From Candidatus Schekmanbacteria bacterium (lineage in GTDB: Bacteria; CSSED10-310; JACPHN01): a DNA stretch of 23,031 bases. A program made the position numbers and the translations under genes. Positions 7,123 to 14,916 of the stretch are shown here, piece after piece; the first letter of the stretch is position 1, and each line of letters starts with the position of its first letter. The stretch lies in contig JACPHN010000090.1 of assembly GCA_016188575.1 (NCBI GenBank), positions 1 to 23,031 on the forward strand. The letters run 5' to 3'. Under the pieces are notes generated by a model. The model had not been told where the DNA came from. It saw nothing but the letters and a program-made list of their open reading frames with translations, and did not search any database.

Positions 7123-8754
7123 CTATCGTTGACTGTCGTCGTTCTCGGAGGGATGCCAGTTTCCGGAGGCATCCTGCCACTCTACTTGGACGGCGTCGAA
7201 GCTCTGGTCCGGATTGAGAAAGAGCTTGAACGTGTCACCTTTTCCGGATGCTTCACTGCGCGGGTGGAGCGCGTCGGCGCCGGCGACGACTCGCCACGCC
7301 CGCGCTCCGGAGTGCCTGAACGTCTTTTCCGGGAGAAAGGTGATGGCGTTGGGGCGCGTGTCGGGCGGAGCGGGGCTGCCGCCGGCGCTGGTTGGTGGGC
7401 TGTCTCCGGCACCAGCAGCACCGCCACCCGTGCTCCCCGAGCCGCCGCCGCCCGCCGCCGCGCCACCTGCCGCTGAGCCCGCAGCCCCGCCACTCGGGCT
7501 GCCCGGGCCGCCGCCTGCGCCCGTTCCGCCTGCTCCTCCACCTTCGCCCGCCGCGCCTGAGCCACCCGCACCGCCGCCGCCCGCCGCCGCGCCACCTGCC
7601 CCTGAGCCGTTGGCCCCGCCGCCGCCGCCTGCGCCCGGTGCACCTGCTCCACCACCGGCTCCCCCTGCGCCCGCCCCGCCTGAACCTTCTCCACCGGCAC
7701 CTCCGGCACCTCCGGCGCCGCCACTGCCGCCACCGCCTGCGGCACCGCCACCCCCGCTGCCGCCCGCGCCTCCCGCGGCTTCTCCGCCAGCTCCTCCAGC
7801 GCCACCGGCGCCCGCGCGGCCACCGCCTCCGGAGCCACCACTGCCACCCGCGCCGCCAGCCCCGGAGCCGCCACTTCCACCACCTCCGCCGCCGCCGCTG
7901 CCGCCGGCCGCGTCGACCGCAGGATCCACCCGCGGCGCGTCGCCTTGCCTTGCGCACGTCGCCGGAAGCAGCAACATCAGCAGCAGGAAGGCCAGCACGG
8001 CCGCCGCCAGCACCCAAACCCACGGAGACCGGTGTAGCGCTCGCGCCTGATCACCGCTCGGCGCGGTGTCTTTTACCTCGACCGCGGCCACCTCGTCACC
8101 TCCCTCGGACGACGGTCCAGGCGGAGCACCATCTTCCACCAAAGCCGGTGGCCCACCCTCCGGGGGCGCCGCCGGAAGCTCCTCGGTCAGCGTTTCTTCC
8201 GCTACCCCTACCGCGCCTTCAGCCAGGGGTGGGGTCGTTTCACTACTGTCCCCCGGCGGCGTGCTTGCCGGTGAGGTTCCGGCAAAGAGCTGCTCGAAGT
8301 CCTGCGCGCCGAAGAAAAGCTCCTGGTTGGGCGCGATGGATCGCGGGCTCGCGCCCCAATTAATGACCTTGATGCGTTGCCGTTGCGGGTCGAAAAAGTA
8401 GTTGTCGCCCCCATCGGCTTCCCAGCTCGGCACGGTGAGCGCCGCGGCGTACTGCTGATATCCGGATTCTGGCGTGCCCAGTGCCGTGCTCACCGCCTGC
8501 AGGCGGACGCGGAAGTCCTCCAGGGCACGGCCGACAGCATCGCCGTACCGCCCGCGCGCCGCCGACAACGGCATCAGCCCCACGAGATTCCAGCGCACGC
8601 GCGTTGGCAGGCTATCGCTGCCCTCAGTATCCGGAGCAAGCAGCCCGCCATCGAAGAAGCGCGGAGCATTGAGATCGGGCGCCAGCCGCCATATCGATAC
8701 GCCGCCCACCAGATTCGGCAGCCATCCACCGCTCTTTGCGTTTTTTTCGGCCAT
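7123..8754 (-). CDS. SrfA-like single-pass membrane protein with long Gly-rich linker
   Basis: 543 residues. The N-terminal globular part (1-160) contains LTVPSWEADGGD and VINWGASP, a pattern that from memory resembles the start of enterobacterial SrfA. An acidic, Pro-rich segment follows (160-240), then one transmembrane helix (about 244-266, WVWVLAAAVLAFLLLMLLLP). Residues 283-453 are almost only Gly, Ala and Ser. A beta-rich C-terminal domain of about 75 residues follows (from FLPEKTFRHSG). With no signal peptide, the likely topology is N-terminus in the cytoplasm, with the linker and C-terminal domain outside the inner membrane. The ATG starts 3 nt after the upstream stop and the srfC start lies 4 nt after its own stop, so it is tightly coupled. 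The SrfA name rests on context and weak similarity. The Gly-rich part is a low-complexity expansion. Confidence 0.75.
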   Translation of the reverse strand: MAEKNAKSGGWLPNLVGGVSIWRLAPDLNAPRFFDGGLLAPDTEGSDSLPTRVRWNLVGLMPLSAARGRYGDAVGRALEDFRVRLQAVSTALGTPESGYQQYAAALTVPSWEADGGDNYFFDPQRQRIKVINWGASPRSIAPNQELFFGAQDFEQLFAGTSPASTPPGDSSETTPPLAEGAVGVAEETLTEELPAAPPEGGPPALVEDGAPPGPSSEGGDEVAAVEVKDTAPSGDQARALHRSPWVWVLAAAVLAFLLLMLLLPATCARQGDAPRVDPAVDAAGGSGGGGGGGSGGSGAGGAGGSGGSGGGGRAGAGGAGGAGGEAAGGAGGSGGGGAAGGGGSGGAGGAGGAGGEGSGGAGAGGAGGGAGAPGAGGGGGANGSGAGGAAAGGGGAGGSGAAGEGGGAGGTGAGGGPGSPSGGAAGSAAGGAAAGGGGSGSTGGGAAGAGDSPPTSAGGSPAPPDTRPNAITFLPEKTFRHSGARAWRVVAGADALHPRSEASGKGDTFKLFLNPDQSFDAVQVEWQDASGNWHPSENDDSQR

Positions 8755-8757
8755 GGC

Positions 8758-9537
8758 CTAGGTCCTCACGAGAGCGCGCTGGCGCACGCGATTGCTGTTT
8801 CGCAGCCGGCACAGGAAGCTGACGGTGCCGGCAATGTTGGAGCTCGTCGGATCGGCGTCCGCGGTCCGCTCGTGGATGGAGGAGTCGAACACGGCGCGTC
8901 GGTCAACGGCCTCGAAGCTCAGCCGCTCCAGATTCGCGCTCAGAAGCTGCGCGAGGAGCTCGGCCATGCGCGGCACGGTGGCCGTGTCGAAGCCATGGGA
9001 GCTGGCGAATCGATAGAACAAGCGGGAAATCTCCGTGCCGAGTCGCAGCTTTGCGTCATCGTCCAGATCGACGCGAAAGTAGAGGTTCAGACTGCAGCAC
9101 AGAGCAAAGGCGAGCTCGCTGTCGAGGTCGGCGGCGAGCTCACCGAGCAGCAGTCGCAGCGCGAAGGAGTCGTCACCGGGGCGCGCTTCCAGGATCTGCT
9201 CATCGAGAATGTCGGCAAGGACGAGGCGCGCCGCCAACCTTTCCTGCAGGTCGGCCGCCGCCTCGTCGCTGCCACCAGGCGCCGCCAACGGCGCGCCGGC
9301 GTCCTGCAGGCGGCTGGTGAAGGCATCGACGTCGATGGAAGCGGCGAGCGCTTCGGCCAGTGTCTGGGCGGTCAGACGCGCGGGCTGCGGCACCGGGCAG
9401 CCGCCGGGTCCCGCCTCCAGGCGATTCTCAAACCGCCCCTCCGCAGTGCCTGAATCCTCCGAGCCCGTCGCTTCGCGACTGGCATCACCAGTGGCGCTAT
9501 CGTTCATCGCTATGCTGGCTCCGCTGCTCGCATCCAC
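8758..9537 (-). CDS. uncharacterised helical protein of the srf cluster
   Basis: I do not recognise this 259-residue protein. Its first 50 or so residues are Ser/Thr/Gly/Glu-rich and probably disordered. From about 55 on it is predicted mostly helical, with repeated Leu/Ala/Asp/Glu patterns such as LAARLVLADILDEQ and LGELAADLDSELAFALCCSL. No signal peptide, membrane helix or nucleotide motif is seen. It sits between srfB (17 nt gap) and the SrfA-like gene (3 nt gap), so it should work with them. The longest frame starts at GTG 9537. An in-frame ATG at 9507 (MNDSATGD) is an alternative with GGAG 11 nt upstream. A chaperone, adaptor or regulatory partner of the SrfB ATPase is possible, but nothing in the sequence proves it. 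Confidence 0.75.
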   Translation of the reverse strand: MDASSGASIAMNDSATGDASREATGSEDSGTAEGRFENRLEAGPGGCPVPQPARLTAQTLAEALAASIDVDAFTSRLQDAGAPLAAPGGSDEAAADLQERLAARLVLADILDEQILEARPGDDSFALRLLLGELAADLDSELAFALCCSLNLYFRVDLDDDAKLRLGTEISRLFYRFASSHGFDTATVPRMAELLAQLLSANLERLSFEAVDRRAVFDSSIHERTADADPTSSNIAGTVSFLCRLRNSNRVRQRALVRT

Positions 9538-9554
9538 TCGGCGTGCCCCGCTTT

Positions 9555-12329
9555 TTACAGGTGTTGCTCGATGTTCTTGAAAATGCCGGTATCGGTCCAG
9601 TACTTCTGCTCATCAAGCGTCTTGAGCGCGAGCACGAAGTTGCCCGTGTTGAATTCGAAAATGTCGCGATGGGAAACAACGCTGTGAATGCGTATCGTCC
9701 CGGGAGGGTCGGCTGCCAGCTCGAACTTGAGGCTGACGCGATCCTCGAGCAGCGCCTCCTGCACGTCGCGACCCGCTGGGCGGACTTCGTAAAGCGGGGC
9801 CGCCTCCATCTCCGGGGACGCCACGTTGCGCGCGCCAATGCGCAGGCCCCCCGTGTAAGGAATGTCCTTGCTGATCCTTTCCTGGGCGAAAAGCTCGTCC
9901 GCTCTTGCGACGTAGGGTTCTGCCGCCTGAAGAATGCCGTAGATCGGGCGCGTTTCCAGCTCGCGGATTTCATCGAGCATGAACCCGGGAATGCGATTGC
10001 GCGTTGCCAGGTGGAGCACGGTGGCTCCGGCGGCAACCGTAGATTTGGGATCCTTGATCAGGTTGCCGGCGCGCCACTTCGCGGGATACCAGTCGCCCAC
10101 CCGATAGGCCGCGAGGCTCTTGATTCGCGCTGCAGGGACCGGCATCTCGCGCACGAAAATTCGCCGGACTGCCCGCAGAGACGAGGTGCGCCCGGCGAGA
10201 ACGAGGAGGTCGACGTCGAACTGCGAGATGATGTCAGCATACTTCCTGAGTGGCTCATACAACACACCGGTAACTACCCGGTCCACATCCTCGCCATCAA
10301 AGCGGAACGCGAGATTGTGAAGCCCGGGGAAATCGCCGATGGCCTGCGAAAGGAACTCGTCGGCCGCGCCAAGGACCGTGGAGGACCAGGAAACGTCCTC
10401 AAACACCTGGAAAATGGAGTCGAGGAAGTATAGCTTCTGCGGATTGTGATCCGGGATCTCGCGGCCTTCGGCGATGGCCCAGTAGCAGCGCGCCAGGGGC
10501 AGCCAGAAATAGGGGACGAGCTTGGCGCGGAGCGACCGCCAGAAGGCGCCGTGGCCGGTCTCTCCACTGCCGAAAAGGTGGACGAGCTTGCGGCGCGCTG
10601 CCTGCGACTCGATCTGCATGAGAATTTGGCGAAAGATGACTTCTTCGACGAGCGCGCGGCAGACTTCGTCCCCGGCGATGTTGACACCATCTTGGAACAG
10701 CTTGCGGATGACCAGTGACGTACCGCTTCCCTTCATGCGGTCCTTGTATTCCGCAATCATGACGTCAGTTGTGCCGCCGCCGATATCTACGCTTGCAACC
10801 CGCAGTGACTGTTTTCCGCGGCCGAAGACATCCAGAAAGTCCTCCATGCTTCCGGCGAACGTTTCTTCCGCATTCTGATAAACAAAGACCATCTGAGCAG
10901 CGAGCGCCTCGTCCATGAAAAGAAAGTCGTCGTAGAAGCCCTGACTGTTCCAGTTTGGTCGTTGATCCGCGGGAATGCGGTAGTATTCGGAAACCAGGTG
11001 GGCTGCATTTTGGGCCAACTGCTCATAGACGCGCCGCTCCTCTGCGTGCATGGCGGAAGGGTACGTGAGCACGACGTGGCGGAGAACGCGGGGCGACGAT
11101 TCCTTGCCCTGGTAATTGCGGTATTTGGGGCTGTTGATTTGCGATACGGCCTGGGAGAAGATCTCGACGAGCGCGAACAACATCATGGCCCGCGGGGCGT
11201 AGCGTGGGTCGGCGGGCGTGGCCGGCCCGTCCTCGCGAAGTTGCAGGCCGTCACCGTGCTCGGGAATGCGCTTGAGGAGATTTCCGAAGACTTTGCAGTA
11301 GCCCTCCTGTAGGCGACCGGCGAAGTGCCACGGCTCGCTGTGGACCTGGGAGTCCCACAGATATCGCTTGGGACCTGAGAGGCTGCAGGCGTAGCGCGCG
11401 GGAGTTTCCACGGCGCGATCGAGGGCTTCTCTCCCCATGCGGACGACGGACGGCGTGGCGAAGCATCGCCCGGTTGCCACAATGTTGGCGCGCTGATCGA
11501 AGGGATTGGCCAGGAAGGTGAAACGCGAATCGAACGTCTCCTCGCTGACCTCGAACGGATTGGAGAAGTTGCGAAAGGCCAGGGGCACGGCCGAGACGCC
11601 GCGCTCGCCGGTTTCGACGAGCAGCGCCGAGGATCGAGAGTTACCGAGATCCAGGACGAGTGAGACATCGCGCGCGGCCTCGGACTCCCGCGGCAGAAAC
11701 TGCAGGCGGGGAAGGAGCGGCGCCAGGGTGCCGAGAACGGCGCTCAGCTTGACGCCGGCGCGCTCCAGGCCGGCCTGCTCCAGACGGCCGAGAAAATCCT
11801 TGATGTCGGTGAGCTGAAAGAAGTCATCCAGCTCGCCTTGCGTGAGCGCCCGAAAGGGGCGATATGCGTCGAGCCGGCCGTCGAGGTGAATGCCACCGCT
11901 GTCGGTCTGCTCTGCAGTGTCGACGGCGAGCAGCAGGCGAGCTGGGCCGCCAGCAGGGGGCGATACGAGATCCTCCGACAGGAACACTTGTACGCATAGC
12001 GGGCAGGACAACTGGTAGGGTATGGGGAGCCAGCGCCGCGTGAACGCGCCGAGGATCTCGAGCACTGCGAACTCGATATCCGGTTCCTCCCAGTCCTGAG
12101 CGACCCGAAAGCCGCCGCCATCGGTGTACACGAATCCCGCGATCTTGTCGGCGGGTGGCGCCAGCAGTGCGACCTCGTGGTAGACGACGCCGGTATTGAA
12201 AAAGAGCTCGACGGTGTCCCCACCCGGTTCCTCGGGTAGCACCGGCGCCGTATGCACCGCCTCCGGTCGCGGTGGTACTGCACCGGAAGGTGAAGATGGC
12301 CTACTTAGTGTGACTTTCCGTTTGACCAT
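9555..12329 (-). CDS. srfB: SrfB-like protein, Hsp70/actin-fold ATPase
   Basis: 924 residues, close to the roughly 1000 of enterobacterial SrfB. It carries split actin/Hsp70 nucleotide-binding motifs: phosphate-1 VLDLGNSRSSALLVE (about 225-239), phosphate-2 VASVDIGGGTTDVMI (about 511-525), an adenosine-type motif DLLVLAGRTSSLRAV (about 707-721) and a following DPKSTVAAGAT (about 760-770), as in the Hsp70 core. The N-terminal 200 residues precede the ATPase and include SCPLCV. No membrane segment is seen, so it is likely cytoplasmic. SrfB was named in Salmonella as a gene under SsrB control. Its molecular role is unclear. ATG 12329 is preferred over TTG 12338. GAGG lies 3 nt before it, slightly close. 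A predicted promoter lies 44-73 bp upstream of the ATG. It heads the tight part of the operon. Confidence 0.87.
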   Translation of the reverse strand: MVKRKVTLSRPSSPSGAVPPRPEAVHTAPVLPEEPGGDTVELFFNTGVVYHEVALLAPPADKIAGFVYTDGGGFRVAQDWEEPDIEFAVLEILGAFTRRWLPIPYQLSCPLCVQVFLSEDLVSPPAGGPARLLLAVDTAEQTDSGGIHLDGRLDAYRPFRALTQGELDDFFQLTDIKDFLGRLEQAGLERAGVKLSAVLGTLAPLLPRLQFLPRESEAARDVSLVLDLGNSRSSALLVETGERGVSAVPLAFRNFSNPFEVSEETFDSRFTFLANPFDQRANIVATGRCFATPSVVRMGREALDRAVETPARYACSLSGPKRYLWDSQVHSEPWHFAGRLQEGYCKVFGNLLKRIPEHGDGLQLREDGPATPADPRYAPRAMMLFALVEIFSQAVSQINSPKYRNYQGKESSPRVLRHVVLTYPSAMHAEERRVYEQLAQNAAHLVSEYYRIPADQRPNWNSQGFYDDFLFMDEALAAQMVFVYQNAEETFAGSMEDFLDVFGRGKQSLRVASVDIGGGTTDVMIAEYKDRMKGSGTSLVIRKLFQDGVNIAGDEVCRALVEEVIFRQILMQIESQAARRKLVHLFGSGETGHGAFWRSLRAKLVPYFWLPLARCYWAIAEGREIPDHNPQKLYFLDSIFQVFEDVSWSSTVLGAADEFLSQAIGDFPGLHNLAFRFDGEDVDRVVTGVLYEPLRKYADIISQFDVDLLVLAGRTSSLRAVRRIFVREMPVPAARIKSLAAYRVGDWYPAKWRAGNLIKDPKSTVAAGATVLHLATRNRIPGFMLDEIRELETRPIYGILQAAEPYVARADELFAQERISKDIPYTGGLRIGARNVASPEMEAAPLYEVRPAGRDVQEALLEDRVSLKFELAADPPGTIRIHSVVSHRDIFEFNTGNFVLALKTLDEQKYWTDTGIFKNIEQHL

Positions 12330-12372
12330 GGACCTCAAGCGAGCTGGGGTTGTTGACCGAAACGTTTTCGCA

Positions 12373-12402
12373 AGGCTAGCCTTCGCGGCAACTGCCTGTC
12401 AA
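12373..12402 (-). promoter_or_regulatory. predicted sigma70-type promoter of the srf operon
   Basis: On the minus strand a perfect -35 TTGACA (12402-12397) is followed after 18 bp by TAGCCT (12378-12373), which keeps the TA...T frame of a -10 box. Transcription would begin near 12366, giving a 5' leader of about 37 nt before ATG 12329. It lies in the 195-bp gap behind the Sm-like gene, where a separate promoter for srfB is expected. Confidence 0.5.
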
Positions 12403-12524
12403 GGTCCGGCATGCCCCAAGATGTGCCGGCGACCTGGGTTCCCATCTGTCGCAGGTTCTCCGAAACGCGCGCGACCTCGCCTACTTGTTCGCTCACACCG
12501 CGGCGGCCAGCCGCATCCCCGGAC

Positions 12525-13487
12525 CTACCAGCCGCGCTTGGCTTTTTTCGATTTTTTCACGGCTGACTTCGGCCTCTTTTCGCCGGCGGGTTTCTTGTCC
12601 AGGGCTGCCGAATCCGCGTTCGGCGCAGCCTCGAAAGCACTTTCGAGCTCCTCATCCGGCTCGTACGGCGCGGAGCTTCCCGGCACCACGTCGGACCCGC
12701 CTGACGCGGCTATCTCGCAGGACTCGATCGCGTGCCTGAGGATCCAGATCTCCGGCCCACCGGCCCCATCCTCCTGTTGCCCGGCCAGCTCGAGCCCCAC
12801 CTCGAAACGGCTGACCCAGTTGACTCTGCCGCTGAACACCTCTCCCTCGATCAGCACCATCCTCACCTCAGCGCGCCGATCCATCGCATCGAGCAGCTCA
12901 TTGCGCCTGATCTTCGGCCGCTCGCGCGTCCGGGCGCGGGGTGGAATATGTAGGTTGCGAACTCCTTCATCGGTGGAGCGAGCTGCGCTGACCACCGCCT
13001 CGGACGCGAGGGGGTACGCATATTTGACGAACAGCTTGTGCAGATGATGGACAGGACCATCATCAGGGCGAAACGCAAACATGTACTGAGCGAGGTTTTC
13101 TACCTTCCCACGCAGGCAGCAGTGGGGTTGCAGCTCGAGCACGATCTCCGTTCCCTGTTTGCGGCAATCGAAGAAGAACGTCCGCCCGATGTTGCGTGAC
13201 CAGTAAGTCGTGCGGCGATGGAAGAGAAGGGCATCATCCAGGGAGATGGTGCCCGAGGCCACCTGTCCGGCAAAGCTCGGCGGCAGGCCATGATCCTCGC
13301 TGAGCTTTCGCCGTCTCTCCTTGCTCAGTAACCGCTTGACTGCCTCATCCAGCGTCAGCTTACCCTGGGCAACGGCGACGGCCATTCCCATGGGTATGTT
13401 CGATGCCTCAGCAATTTCCTCAGCGCGCTGCCGGATATGCCGCGGCACGCTGAAGCGATTCTGTGTCCTTTGTGAGTCCTGTCGCAC
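12525..13487 (-). CDS. protein with two Sm/Hfq-like segments and a basic tail (putative RNA-binding)
   Basis: 320 residues. Residues 20-90 contain two similar helical units sharing P-x3-A-x2-VAxG-x-[LI][ST]LD-[DE]A (IPMGMAVAVAQGKLTLDEA, then LPPSFAGQVASGTISLDDA). Residues 110-160 and 195-259 each resemble an Sm fold: GTEIVLELQPHCCLRGKVEN...HKLFVKYAY, and AEVRMVLIEGEVFSGRVNWV...EIWILRHAIESCEI. The second matches the Hfq pattern, in which strand Sm2 ends in [YK]KHAI-S. The C-terminus is acidic and then strongly Lys-rich (KKSKKAKRGW), as in nucleic-acid-binding tails. The start is GTG 13487, with GAGGA 6 nt upstream and 17 nt after the HEAT gene stop. Together this suggests an RNA-binding regulator. 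The Sm fold is my reading of a pattern and needs structural confirmation. Confidence 0.78.
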   Translation of the reverse strand: MRQDSQRTQNRFSVPRHIRQRAEEIAEASNIPMGMAVAVAQGKLTLDEAVKRLLSKERRRKLSEDHGLPPSFAGQVASGTISLDDALLFHRRTTYWSRNIGRTFFFDCRKQGTEIVLELQPHCCLRGKVENLAQYMFAFRPDDGPVHHLHKLFVKYAYPLASEAVVSAARSTDEGVRNLHIPPRARTRERPKIRRNELLDAMDRRAEVRMVLIEGEVFSGRVNWVSRFEVGLELAGQQEDGAGGPEIWILRHAIESCEIAASGGSDVVPGSSAPYEPDEELESAFEAAPNADSAALDKKPAGEKRPKSAVKKSKKAKRGW

Positions 13488-13493
13488 GGCAAT

Positions 13494-13498
13494 TCCTC
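13494..13498 (-). promoter_or_regulatory. ribosome binding site GAGGA for the GTG start at 13487
   Basis: GAGGA on the minus strand lies 6 nt ahead of GTG 13487, overlapping the gap after the HEAT gene stop (13505). It supports a GTG start, since no ATG lies nearby in frame. Confidence 0.6.
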
Positions 13499-13504
13499 GT
13501 GGCG

Positions 13505-14797
13505 CTAGCGTTTTTCGAGCTTGGCGACTGCCTTGCGGGCCTCATCCGCGACTTCCGCGTGAGGGTCCTTGAATAGCTCGCGCAAGGGAGCCACCGCTGC
13601 CGGGTTTTTCATGTTCCCGAGTGCTTTGGCTGCATACTCGCGGACCTCCCAGTCCTTGGTCTGCAACAAGGGGAACAGATGGGGCGCCGCTTCGGTTCCA
13701 AGCTCCTTGAAATAACCCAGGACCTGCATCCTTGTGGCGATCTTGGGCAGCGCGTATGCGAGGCGCTCGATGACTGCGCTGTCCCCTAACTTCGCCAGCG
13801 CGAAGAACATGGCGTTTCTTGCCTCCTCGTCCTGCTCGCCGTCCGCCGCGGTCTTGAGCATCTGCCGGTGCTCCGCGTTGGCAGCCCTTCCCAGGCCCTC
13901 GGCCGCGTAGCGGCGCAGCTCGTCCTCCGAGCTCTTGAGATACTCAACAAAAACAGGTGTGGTTTCTGGAGTCGGCATGTGCGCGAGCGCGAAAAGCGCG
14001 CTGGGCCCAGGCTCATCGTCCTTGCTCGTCTTCAGTATCGCGAGCAGCTTATTAACCGCCTGCGAACTTCGCGTCCACCCGAGTGCCGTGGCCGCCTTCG
14101 CGCGGATGTCCTCTTCCTTGTCATCGAGGGCCTCCAGGAGTATGGCGACACACTCCTCGCCGCCGATCTTTCCAAACGTTTCCACGGCTGCCTCGCGGAC
14201 GCTGTCCTCGGTCTTCTTGTTCTTGTAGAGCGCGCTCAGAGGCGCGATGGAGCGCGCATCTCGGAGACTACCGAGGACGCGGGCCGCTTCTTTCTGCACC
14301 GAATCTTCCTTGTCATCAATGGCCTGTCGGACCTTGGCAAGGACTGTATCCGGGATCTTGGCGGGATCATCGACAACGACCGGGTCCTCACGCTCCTTGG
14401 TGAGAAAGCCCATGAAGGCCTGGCCTACCTTTTCGCCTAGCTCATCTACATAATAGTATTCGACAGCCTCGAGCGCTTCGACGCGGACATCCGGTTCAGG
14501 GTCGCCAAGCGCCGAGACAACGATTTCTAGCCCCGGTTCCGTGCGCAGCCAGCCGGCTTCCTCGACGACCTGCTGGCGTACCTTCGGGCTTGGATCTTTG
14601 GCAAGTGGCGCGATGAGCTCGAGCGCATTTGGCTCTTTCGAATCCCCGATGTACTCTACGGCCTCCGCCCGTCTGTCCTCGTTCGCATCTTTCAGTTGCT
14701 TTACGGCCTGGTCCCACGTCAGGTCACCGGCGGCGGCGCTGAGCGGAAAAACAAGAAGCCAGGCGGCGACTCCAGTAGCCATACAACCCCTTGACAT
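13505..14797 (-). CDS. exported HEAT-repeat protein
   Basis: 430 residues with an N-terminal Sec signal peptide (hydrophobic GVAAWLLVFPLSAAA, likely cleaved before GDLTW). The mature part consists of repeated HEAT/PBS-lyase-type helical pairs of about 30 residues, with recurring motifs such as VRxxAAxALG, seen in DPSPKVRQQVVEEAGWL, DPEPDVRVEALEAVEYYY, DDKEEDIRAKAATALGWT and TKDWEVREYAAKALGNMK. Such solenoids bind other proteins. The ATG at 14797 has AAGGAGG 11 nt upstream. A longer GTG start at 14818 would place this site inside the gene. It lies in the periplasm by prediction. It is the first gene of the minus-strand block, divergent from the barrel gene and followed after 17 nt by the Sm-like gene. 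Function is unknown beyond scaffolding. Confidence 0.88.
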   Translation of the reverse strand: MSRGCMATGVAAWLLVFPLSAAAGDLTWDQAVKQLKDANEDRRAEAVEYIGDSKEPNALELIAPLAKDPSPKVRQQVVEEAGWLRTEPGLEIVVSALGDPEPDVRVEALEAVEYYYVDELGEKVGQAFMGFLTKEREDPVVVDDPAKIPDTVLAKVRQAIDDKEDSVQKEAARVLGSLRDARSIAPLSALYKNKKTEDSVREAAVETFGKIGGEECVAILLEALDDKEEDIRAKAATALGWTRSSQAVNKLLAILKTSKDDEPGPSALFALAHMPTPETTPVFVEYLKSSEDELRRYAAEGLGRAANAEHRQMLKTAADGEQDEEARNAMFFALAKLGDSAVIERLAYALPKIATRMQVLGYFKELGTEAAPHLFPLLQTKDWEVREYAAKALGNMKNPAAVAPLRELFKDPHAEVADEARKAVAKLEKR

Positions 14798-14808
14798 GTC
14801 GGCGGACC

Positions 14809-14815
14809 CCTCCTT
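14809..14815 (-). promoter_or_regulatory. ribosome binding site AAGGAGG setting the HEAT gene start
   Basis: AAGGAGG on the minus strand lies 11 nt before ATG 14797. The longer GTG frame at 14818 would need the site to be coding, so ATG 14797 is preferred. Confidence 0.55.
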
Positions 14816-14818
14816 CAC

Positions 14819-14847
14819 TTGACCGTCACCCTACCCCGGTGTAGAGG
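14819..14847 (+). promoter_or_regulatory. candidate promoter of the barrel-kinase pair
   Basis: TTGACC (14819-14824), a 17-bp spacer, then TAGAGG (14842-14847). This is an acceptable -35 with a weak -10. Start of transcription would be near 14854, about 60 nt before ATG 14917. It faces the minus-strand candidate promoter at 14865-14893. Confidence 0.35.
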
Positions 14848-14864
14848 CGTGTTATCTAGCAAGC

Positions 14865-14893
14865 ACCTTACTGTGAGTATGGTGCGAGGTCAA
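14865..14893 (-). promoter_or_regulatory. candidate promoter of the HEAT/Sm-like genes
   Basis: On the minus strand, TTGACC (14893-14888) with a 17-bp spacer and TAAGGT (14870-14865). Start near 14858 gives a leader of about 60 nt before ATG 14797. The arrangement mirrors the plus-strand candidate, so the two transcripts would overlap within the divergent region. Confidence 0.4.
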
Positions 14894-14916
14894 CGGCTTG
14901 AAAAAGGCCACTCACC

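Noticed and set aside
7214-8050. Long Pro-rich open frame on the plus strand
   Set aside because: It is the mirror of the Gly/Ala/Ser codons of the SrfA-like gene. It has no ribosome binding site and no folded domain.
12484-12524. Terminator hairpin behind the Sm-like gene
   Set aside because: GCGGC-TG-GCCGC is present on the minus strand but the loop is too short and no T-run follows.
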